From Akkermansiaceae bacterium (lineage in GTDB: Bacteria > Verrucomicrobiota > Verrucomicrobiia > Verrucomicrobiales > Akkermansiaceae), in the NCBI GenBank assembly GCA_020627645.1, contig JAHDGN010000034.1, forward strand, positions 1 through 15,856: a stretch of DNA of 15,856 nt, read 5' to 3'. This document shows, piece by piece, positions 8,023 through 14,474 of this stretch; the stretch's first letter is position 1; each line of letters opens with the position of its first letter. The position numbers were made by a program, and so were the translations under genes. The notes under the pieces were generated by a model. It did no database searches. It saw only the letters and a list, made by a program, of their open reading frames with translations, and was not told the DNA's origin.

Positions 8023-10058
8023 GTGACCCGAACCCGAAAAAACCGCCGCTCCTCCGTCATTGGCACCACAAAGTTAGCCTCGTGATCGGTCGCTAAAATA
8101 GGCCCAGATTCTAGCTGAGGAAACGACATCAGGTCTGTTCCACTCTCCAAGCGGTAAGTCAATCCTGGCACCATCGGACAAAACAACTCTCCCGCTCCCA
8201 CCCACGTCAAAGTCGGCTCACTCACAACCGTCCCATCCCAATAATCCACCGCATGCCCATAAGCTGCCTTGCCAATCCTCGACCCCATCACCCTCCCCGG
8301 CCCATCATCCGGTGACACATGAATCCCACCATACAACCGAGACTCCCCCGCCTCATCTGCCGCATCAAAATAACTCGCCCACTGCAAGGTCACATCCGTC
8401 GTCGGACCCGCCTCAAAATGCAACCCCCCAGCCGGAATGGTGTGCTCCGCAAGACCACCGGGAAAATAATCCGACCCCGTCACCAAAGCCATCACCTCCG
8501 CCGCTGCTCGACTAAAACCCGAATGACCCGAAACATACCCCGCAAATGCGGGCGTCACAAAGGTGTCACGCTGATAGGGCAACCAATCCTTTGCTAAAAT
8601 CCACTCCCGCCCCCCCGACTGCGTTGCCGGATTCGCCGGCTCACCAGGCCACACATTCAACGCAATTTTACCCACATGACTCGACAGATGACTATGATAG
8701 GAAAAAATCGTCGTGTTGGTAATCTCCTCCACCAAGCCAGGCACTAACGGCAAATCACCCGTTCTCCCCAGATACCGTATCGCCGAAATCGGCCTCACAT
8801 AGTCGTAGTGCGCCTTGACCCCCCACACTGCCACCGCCGTGTTGTGCAAAGCCCCATTCAACGCCAAATACATCTTCACCTCCCACTCCATCACATCCAC
8901 CACCGGACCCTCACCTCCCACTTTCAAATCCAATCCAGGATCAGCTAAAATCGAATCCGTCACTTCATTCGCTAACACATTCCAGTGCCCCGGAGGAGTT
9001 TCCGACTCCGGCCCATCCGCCCAAAACTCAGCCACACAACGACCATAATCCGCATGCAAAACCTCGTTATCCGCATAGGCCGCCCCCGTCACCGGATTCA
9101 TCCCATGTCCCACCCCATCGTTCGTTCCCAATGGGTTGTTCCCTCTGACTCTGGGCGAGAGATTGATCAACACCGGATCAGCCGGATCCAATAAGGCCGA
9201 ATACTCCAACACCTCCACCGCATTCTGCTTATAATCCAAATCACCCACTCCTCCCAAATACGGAGGAGCCCCCGGATCAAAATACAACCCATCCCCATTC
9301 CGATCCGATGAATACAATCCAAAACCCTTCACCGCCCCCCAATGCGGACTGACAAAGGTCTGAATCTGAGACGCAATCTGACCATTCTGCGTGAAAGCCA
9401 CCTGAAACGCCAAAGGCTGCCAACGATTCATATCCCACCATCCATTCGGGAAACCAAACACCGTATTGCCCGTCTGCAACACCAAGGGCAAATTCACCGG
9501 AGCATACCCAGTCGAATCCGTATACCCAGGATCCCCACTCTCTCCCGCTCCATCCCCCTGACCATAAGCAATCACCGCCGCCGCAATCCGATTCCCCACC
9601 GCAACCGCAGAAGTGCCCACTTCGGTGATCAGCGCCCGATCATACCCCAACGCATCCATCCGAGCATCCAAGGCCGCCGAGGTCACCCCCGCATTCGTCG
9701 AAAATTGATAGCGATGCTTCAACACCCGATACGCCGCATAACTCATCGCCTCCTCACGGGCGGATTGCACCGCCACCGCATCCCCCAAAACCACCTTCTC
9801 ATTCACCAAATACCCCACCGCCCCCGCATCATAAACCGCCCACGCATCCCACATCGCCACCGACAAATGAAACAAATTGCGCGCATGAACCGTCGGGGCC
9901 GGAAAATCAACCCTCACCGCCGCTAAACATTCCTCATTCCAAACCCTCGCCACCGAGCCCTGACCCAAAGACGGCAGAGCAAGAAATGAAGCAAAACCAC
10001 AAAGCAAACACCCTCGAACTTTCACCAACATCAAACCAAAAAAGCCGCCTATTTTCAT
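8016..10058 (-). CDS. Vanadium-dependent haloperoxidase-type secreted enzyme
   Basis: A 680-residue protein from ATG 10058; ATG 10031 is also possible because the signal peptide 'MLVKVRGCLLCGFASFLALP' begins there, and the longer frame from 10133 gives an unlikely leader. The PAP2/vanadium chloroperoxidase domain has all vanadate ligands in the right spacing: K415 and R422 in 'KAHYDYVRPIS' (7 apart), S510-G511-H512 in 'YVSGHSGFSR', and R574 and H580 in 'SRLYGGIHVSPDDGPGR' (6 apart). Such enzymes oxidise halides with hydrogen peroxide, or in some relatives act as acid phosphatases. A further 50-60 residues are fused at the C-terminus ('GLTYRLESGTDL ... RRFFRVRVTQ'), matching the tail of other secreted proteins here. 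A TTGACA at 10094-10089 may be part of its promoter, but no good -10 follows. It is probably exported. Confidence 0.88.
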   Translation of the reverse strand: MKIGGFFGLMLVKVRGCLLCGFASFLALPSLGQGSVARVWNEECLAAVRVDFPAPTVHARNLFHLSVAMWDAWAVYDAGAVGYLVNEKVVLGDAVAVQSAREEAMSYAAYRVLKHRYQFSTNAGVTSAALDARMDALGYDRALITEVGTSAVAVGNRIAAAVIAYGQGDGAGESGDPGYTDSTGYAPVNLPLVLQTGNTVFGFPNGWWDMNRWQPLAFQVAFTQNGQIASQIQTFVSPHWGAVKGFGLYSSDRNGDGLYFDPGAPPYLGGVGDLDYKQNAVEVLEYSALLDPADPVLINLSPRVRGNNPLGTNDGVGHGMNPVTGAAYADNEVLHADYGRCVAEFWADGPESETPPGHWNVLANEVTDSILADPGLDLKVGGEGPVVDVMEWEVKMYLALNGALHNTAVAVWGVKAHYDYVRPISAIRYLGRTGDLPLVPGLVEEITNTTIFSYHSHLSSHVGKIALNVWPGEPANPATQSGGREWILAKDWLPYQRDTFVTPAFAGYVSGHSGFSRAAAEVMALVTGSDYFPGGLAEHTIPAGGLHFEAGPTTDVTLQWASYFDAADEAGESRLYGGIHVSPDDGPGRVMGSRIGKAAYGHAVDYWDGTVVSEPTLTWVGAGELFCPMVPGLTYRLESGTDLMSFPQLESGPILATDHEANFVVPMTEERRFFRVRVTQ

Positions 10059-10358
10059 GAAATCTAAATTCGAACAATCCCACTCGTTTGTCAAAAACTT
10101 GAATGGAATAATAGAAATTACTCGAATGAACACAAAAATACAACACTCGCATAAAGTTGCACATTTTATATATGAACATAATTAATGAAGATCCCAATCC
10201 TACTGATCCTTACCGTCCTACCGGCGGTCGCTCTCAATCTCCCAAAAAACTACAAAACCTTTGAGGCTCTCGAAGAAGTCCAAAAATCCGCCACAGAGAA
10301 GAAAAGAATGATCGGACTCCTCATCACCGACCCCAAGCTCAAACCCTCCTGACCAACC

Positions 10359-10389
10359 TGCTCCGGGACCATCAGTATAGTGGCCAGCA
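10359..10389 (+). other. Imperfect hairpin just after the in-frame TGA (SECIS-like?)
   Basis: Starting 7 bases after the TGA, TGCT (10359-10362) pairs with AGCA (10386-10389), GG (10366-10367) with CC (10384-10385), and CCA (10369-10371) with TGG (10381-10383). This leaves a 3-base and a 1-base bulge and a 9-base loop (10372-10380). Bacterial SECIS elements sit at this distance, but they usually have a G in the first two loop positions, which is absent here. A small hairpin like this can arise by chance. Confidence 0.25.
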
Positions 10390-10439
10390 AATCACTCAAT
10401 CGCGTCTCAATCCCAGTTCTCATCAATACCCACACTGAG

Positions 10440-10446
10440 AAAAAAA
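10440..10446 (+). repeat. A7 homopolymer at a frame break
   Basis: Seven As lie where the thioredoxin-like frame must shift. Reading seven As leads at once to C-C-T-C-C-C-T-G-TAG; eight As would continue as L-P-V-E-L-R into the cis-Pro segment and the SHD1-like domain. Confidence 0.75.
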
Positions 10447-10923
10447 CCTCCCTGTAGAACTCAGAACCGCGATCAGAACAAAAGGAGGCAGCCTCCCACA
10501 CGTCGTCCTCGTCGACCCCACCCTAACCAAAGTCTACGGCATTTACTCCCACCGAGAACTCGCCTCCAACAAACACACCAACCTCTACAAACCTGCCAGA
10601 AAAGCAGCTCGCGAAGACATCAAAAACAACACCTTCGGCAAGGTAGCCAAAAAGGAAGCCCCCAAGGAAAAAGAAAACGATGTGACAAACGACATCATCG
10701 TACTTAAATCTCCAACTCTCGAAACTTGGACCAGCTTCAAAGGCAAAGCCATCAAAGCCAAACTCACCAAGGTCGACACCGCCCAACAAGACCCCATCTT
10801 CACCTTCCAAACCGTCAAAGGGAAAATCTTCTCCGTAAAAGGGTCCCAACTCTCCGAAGACTCCCTACGAAAAGCGAAAGAGTTAGCCTCAATCGACTAG
10901 CCCGGATATAAATTCCATTCATG

Positions 10924-10956
10924 CCGGCCAACTCGAACAGGTGGCCGGTTTTTTTT
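10924..10956 (+). terminator. Rho-independent terminator
   Basis: CCGGCCA (10924-10930) pairs perfectly with TGGCCGG (10942-10948) around an 11-base loop, followed by eight Ts (10949-10956). It lies 24 bases after the thioredoxin-like gene and points away from it on the plus strand. Read on the other strand the hairpin is not followed by Ts, so it should not end the minus-strand TpsB unit. Confidence 0.92.
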
Positions 10957-10993
10957 CACCTTCCCAGTGCATCAAGGCTCAACGCCTCACCGT

Positions 10994-11686
10994 CTAAAAC
11001 CTCCAGCTCAACTGCCCATGAATATTTCCGTCTCCCTCCCCTAACTCAACCCCAGCATGCACCGAAGCCCTCAACGCCTCCCCATACCCAATCTGCAAAC
11101 CAAATCCCACCGACGTCGCCGCCTCATCCGTCTCATTGACCTGATCAAAGGTCACCCCAGTATTCACAAAAACCGAAGGCCGCACTCTCAAGGCCTCCGT
11201 CACTGTGATCAAAGGTGCTCTCAACTCCAAACCCGCCAAAACCCCAGAATCACCCAAACCAAATTGCTCCGGCAGTCCCCTCACCCCCGAACCACCCCCT
11301 AACGCAATCTGATCCCCCTGCAAAACCGGCTCACTACTCCACTGCCCACCCACATTTCCCACCACATCCCACCCCTTCGGCAAATCATACCGATGCCAAA
11401 TAGACCCACGCAACAACCCATACCTCGCCTTTGCCCCAGGCCGCAATGTTCCATGCTCAGAATCACTTCCAAAAGGTGACACAACCACTCCCCCAGACAC
11501 TCTAGTCATCCCAGAATCCCACCTCCGAGTTCCTTCACCCGAAAGCGTCACCTGAAAGACATTCGCCAACCCCCGACGCCCCACGTTCAGCACCCCAAAC
11601 TCCAGCGCATTATTCGTCCGCCGAAATGACGCCGACACCCCCGGCCGAACCTTCCACCCCCGCCACCTCAGTCCACCTCCAATCAC
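10994..11686 (-). CDS. TpsB/ShlB-type transporter, C-terminal barrel part (split gene)
   Basis: A 230-residue frame opening at GTG 11686, overlapping the upstream half by four bases (GTGA). It is the C-terminal two-thirds of a two-partner-secretion barrel: alternating strands ('RPGVSASFRRTNNALEFGVL', 'VFQVTLSGEGTRRW'), the L6-loop signature 'ALGGGSGVRGLPEQF' (the family's VRGY/F motif), then 'GVLAGLELRAPL' and a terminal 'HGQLSWRF' with the aromatic end needed for BAM insertion. Alone it has no signal peptide or POTRA domains, so it cannot work by itself. With the 263-residue upstream half it gives about 494-524 residues, close to a whole TpsB. The coding sense of this frame extends a little upstream of the GTG ('SLRGGWRVIGGGL'), which points to a frameshift rather than a true second start. 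Confidence 0.75.
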   Translation of the reverse strand: MIGGGLRWRGWKVRPGVSASFRRTNNALEFGVLNVGRRGLANVFQVTLSGEGTRRWDSGMTRVSGGVVVSPFGSDSEHGTLRPGAKARYGLLRGSIWHRYDLPKGWDVVGNVGGQWSSEPVLQGDQIALGGGSGVRGLPEQFGLGDSGVLAGLELRAPLITVTEALRVRPSVFVNTGVTFDQVNETDEAATSVGFGLQIGYGEALRASVHAGVELGEGDGNIHGQLSWRF

Positions 11687-12474
11687 TCGCCAACCGCCAC
11701 GTAAAGAAAATCAGATCCCGCAAATCCCGGAATCTCCCCCTTCGCCCCCGTGTAAGTCATCCTCACTCCAAAATCGCCCGAACCCAAACCATAAAATCGA
11801 CTCCCCAAATCGACCCCATGAAACCCCACCACATCCGGAGCAAAAATCAACTTCGCCGTCGTCACCGAATTCCACCCGCCCAAATCAGCAAATTCCCCCT
11901 GCACCCAAAATCGCTCCCTCGGCAAAGGGTCCGCCCCGCTATTAAAAAAACCAGCCGAAAACCGCTGATCCACCGACTGCCCAACCTTCAACAACGCATC
12001 CACCGAAACCCCGTCCTCTCCAGGCTTCAATCGAGGCACCACCCGATGCATCGGGTTCACATGAAATCCCTCCAGCAACTCATCCAACTCACCCTGATTC
12101 ACAAACTCCCCCCTCAACTTCCCAAAGTAATCCTCCGCAAATCGCCCCACCCGCGACACCTCGCCTCCCTCTGCCGAAATCTCCCCAAATCGAGACACAT
12201 CCACTTCCACCAAACGCACCCCCTCAGCCTCATCATCCTCCACTCCAACTCCCACCACCGGATACCCATGGCGATGATAATGCTTCAACACCTCATTCGC
12301 CGCCTCATCCACATCAAAAGCCCCCTCCACCACCTTCAACAACTCCTCTCGAGCCGGAACCGGAGAATCCCCCGATTCCAACCAAACCTCAATTGCTCCA
12401 GTTCTGGAAAAAACCAGGAAAGTCAAAAAAAAGAGAACCCTCACCACAACAACGCCATCAAGTGATGAACTCAC
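11683..12474 (-). CDS. TpsB/ShlB-type transporter, POTRA part (split gene)
   Basis: TpsB proteins export large partner proteins across the outer membrane. From GTG 12474 there is a signal-like stretch ('VVVVRVLFFLTFLVFSRTGA'), a POTRA_2-like domain at about 37-99 ('LKHYHRHGYPVVGVGVEDDEAEGVRLVEVDVSRFGEI'-type pattern), a second POTRA at about 100-165, and the first barrel strands before the frame stops at 11683. The frame is open back to 12567, but that would overlap the preceding gene and bury the signal peptide, so I prefer the GTG; GTG at 12447 or 12444 is also possible. A one-base loss near 11683-11710 would explain the split; no homopolymer of five or more sits there. No TpsA-like partner gene is visible in the window. 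Confidence 0.7.
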   Translation of the reverse strand: MSSSLDGVVVVRVLFFLTFLVFSRTGAIEVWLESGDSPVPAREELLKVVEGAFDVDEAANEVLKHYHRHGYPVVGVGVEDDEAEGVRLVEVDVSRFGEISAEGGEVSRVGRFAEDYFGKLRGEFVNQGELDELLEGFHVNPMHRVVPRLKPGEDGVSVDALLKVGQSVDQRFSAGFFNSGADPLPRERFWVQGEFADLGGWNSVTTAKLIFAPDVVGFHGVDLGSRFYGLGSGDFGVRMTYTGAKGEIPGFAGSDFLYVAVGE

Positions 12475-12506
12475 CTTGAACTCAATCGTTTTTTCGCCCC
12501 CCCAAA

Positions 12507-14366
12507 CTAAAATTTCACGAACGCCTCCCGCACCTCTAACAAAACCTCCTCCACCCGATCCAAACACGGACGCTCCGGCAACCCACTCACCCGAAACGCC
12601 TCCACCATCTCCTCAAACCGCTCCTCAGCCATCTTCAACAAATCATCATACTCATATTCTCCAGCCTTCACCCGCTTCAACCACTCCGCATTCGCCCTCG
12701 GCAACAAAATTCGCCCCTCTCTCGCAATCTCAATCGCCTGATCCAATAACCTCATCGTATGCATCATATTCTTCGAATCATACCCACGACCATGCGAAGA
12801 ATTCGTTCGATACCTCTCCTCATTCCGCTTCTCAACCCACTCCCAATATTCACGATGCGATTTACAATGCGCCTTAAAAGCATCCACATGACACACCATC
12901 CAAGCCACTGGATCCACTCCCTTCGGCACCGACGAACACACCACCGCCCCCTCATCCTTAGGACTAAAAATCCCCCTCCCCTCAACTCCCACATAAACCC
13001 CATACATCCCAGGCGCATGATTCACCGAAACCAAACCACACCCCCTCTCATCCACCCCCTCTCTCAACAACCACTCATCCAAACTCACCGAACCCTGACC
13101 TTCTAACACAAAACAAAAGTCCCTCAACCTCTTCCTTTCCTCCGGCTCCGGATTCACAATCTTTTTATTCAACCCCCTCGCTTTCCGAACCTGCCCCATC
13201 GCATAATTCCCAAACGACTTCTCACACAACTTCGACAAAAAATCCTCCGGACGAATCAACTCAAACGCCTCATGCCGATACCTCACACAACCCTCAGGCG
13301 AAAACAACAACTCCACCACATTCGGATTATTTGCGGCCAATAATTCCACAAACCTCCCCAACTCATAATACACTTCATCACTCTTCTCATCGCTCACCTG
13401 ATCCACCCCCTGCAACCCGCCCAAAACTGAAACCGGAGAAACAAAGACTCCCCGCAGATCAATGTCTGACAACTCATGATCCGTCCCAAACGAACGACTC
13501 CCACTCACCGTCTCAAACAACAACAAATCCTTCCTCCTCACCCGCTCCAAACTCAAATCCCTCCCCCACACTTTCTCTCCTTCCACTCTCCCCCATCCAC
13601 CCCACCTGATCATCATGCTATCAAATTTTTCCCGCTCCACTTCACCACTCTCCTCAACCTCAAGCAAACAACTCACCTCCTCTAAACCGCTCTCCAAAAA
13701 CCCCTCCACCCCCAACAATCTCCCCGGAGAATCCGACTCCCTCGCCCCAGCCTTCCATCCCAACAAGTCATCAACCTCACTTCGTACCCCACCCGGCAAC
13801 AGCCCCAACATCTCCTCAAACACCACCGGAGCCGGCCTCCGATTGTCTAAAACAAATTTTGCACACAACAGTGCCCTCAACGCATACAAATACCCCTTCC
13901 CCGTCCACCCACCATCTTCCAATCCCATCCACACCCGACGACACATCCCACGATAATGGCCCGCCAAATTCGCCACCTGCAACTGCTCAACCGCCAAGGC
14001 CCTCATCTCTCCCAAAAACCCATCCACCTCCCGATACACAATCGGCGAATGCAACCACTCCAACAACGCCCCATTCGATTTCGCTAACAACCCCAAAGAT
14101 TTCCGCAAATCCCACCCACCCGGATCCAAATCATCCTCAATCGGTAGTTCAATCACATCTCCACCCCTCCAAATCGACAACTCATTCCTCATCCCCCTCC
14201 GAAAAAGAAAGCGAATATCATAATCCGAATCCCGAGACCCAAAACCCCACGCCCGACTCCCAGACTCACAAGCATACAAAATCTCCACCCCCTCACGCTT
14301 CTCAACACCCTCCAACAATTCCTCAATCGCCCTCAACTTTTCACCCTCAATCTCTAAAACACTCAT
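12507..14366 (-). CDS. Tandem RlaP/YcgL-type nucleotidyltransferase fusion
   Basis: A 619-residue protein from ATG 14366; the frame is open to 14435, but that would add a hydrophobic stretch unsuited to this cytosolic fold. Two polymerase-beta-type nucleotidyltransferase domains lie in tandem. The first (about 10-240) has G36-S37-R-A-W-G-F then D46-S-D-Y-D50, and the YcgL-like 'GGWDLRKSLGLLAKSNGALLEWLHSPIVY'. The second (about 270-619) has 'ETVSGSRSFGTDHELSDIDLRG' (GS 289-290, D301-I-D303), 'NNPNVVELLFSP', and the late 'GYDSKNMMHTMRLLDQA ... GEYEYDDLLKMAEER' block. Both keep the GS...DxD metal-binding core, so both could be active. Relatives (RlaP, COG3541) have been linked to RNA repair by comparative genomics, but no RNA ligase or kinase gene is next to it. 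TpsB follows on the same strand after about 32 bases. Confidence 0.8.
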   Translation of the reverse strand: MSVLEIEGEKLRAIEELLEGVEKREGVEILYACESGSRAWGFGSRDSDYDIRFLFRRGMRNELSIWRGGDVIELPIEDDLDPGGWDLRKSLGLLAKSNGALLEWLHSPIVYREVDGFLGEMRALAVEQLQVANLAGHYRGMCRRVWMGLEDGGWTGKGYLYALRALLCAKFVLDNRRPAPVVFEEMLGLLPGGVRSEVDDLLGWKAGARESDSPGRLLGVEGFLESGLEEVSCLLEVEESGEVEREKFDSMMIRWGGWGRVEGEKVWGRDLSLERVRRKDLLLFETVSGSRSFGTDHELSDIDLRGVFVSPVSVLGGLQGVDQVSDEKSDEVYYELGRFVELLAANNPNVVELLFSPEGCVRYRHEAFELIRPEDFLSKLCEKSFGNYAMGQVRKARGLNKKIVNPEPEERKRLRDFCFVLEGQGSVSLDEWLLREGVDERGCGLVSVNHAPGMYGVYVGVEGRGIFSPKDEGAVVCSSVPKGVDPVAWMVCHVDAFKAHCKSHREYWEWVEKRNEERYRTNSSHGRGYDSKNMMHTMRLLDQAIEIAREGRILLPRANAEWLKRVKAGEYEYDDLLKMAEERFEEMVEAFRVSGLPERPCLDRVEEVLLEVREAFVKF

Positions 14367-14474
14367 CAGAACAATAAGACCCCCAAACACCACACTCATC
14401 GCCAAAAAGCAAAACCCAAGTCCCACCCCAATCACAAAATCACCAACTCACAAAGGTTTACTCCCACTCAAAAA

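Larger units (their letters stand above)
10185..10900 (+). pseudogene. Thioredoxin-fold/SHD1-like exported protein with in-frame TGA
   Basis: ATG 10185 opens a signal peptide (M-K-I-P-I-L-L-I-L-T-V-L-P-A-V-A) and a thioredoxin-like fold: strand 'KKRMIGLLITD', then P-S-[TGA]-P-T-C-S, then 'VSIPVLIN' and the cis-Pro segment 'GGSLPHVVLVDP'. TGA at 10350-10352 replaces the first residue of a CxxC motif. A second break follows: the A7 run at 10440-10446 needs one more A, giving 'EKKNLPVELR', to continue in frame to the TAG at 10898-10900. The C-terminal part, 'TWTSFKGKAIKAKLTKV ... GKIFSVKGSQLSEDSL', looks like an SHD1-type domain common in planctomycetes and verrucomicrobia. Either this is a decaying gene, or the TGA encodes selenocysteine and the A7 is a sequence error. 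An intrinsic terminator follows. Expected product about 238 residues. Confidence 0.65.

Noticed and set aside
9342..9926. 194-codon plus-strand ORF
   Set aside because: It is the shadow of the haloperoxidase gene, an Arg/His/Ile-rich low-complexity translation.
10059..10133. Longer start for the haloperoxidase gene
   Set aside because: It would place an AT-rich, non-signal leader before a good signal peptide; the region looks like promoter DNA and contains a TTGACA.
11626..12465. 279-codon plus-strand ORF
   Set aside because: It lies opposite the TpsB POTRA region; its sequence is His/Pro/Arg-rich with no domain pattern.
13859..14377. 172-codon plus-strand ORF
   Set aside because: It is antisense to the nucleotidyltransferase fusion, Pro/Ser/Thr-rich and without a recognisable fold.
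14367..14435. Longer start for the nucleotidyltransferase gene
   Set aside because: It would add a 23-residue membrane-like stretch to a cytosolic enzyme; ATG 14366 begins just before the conserved domain.
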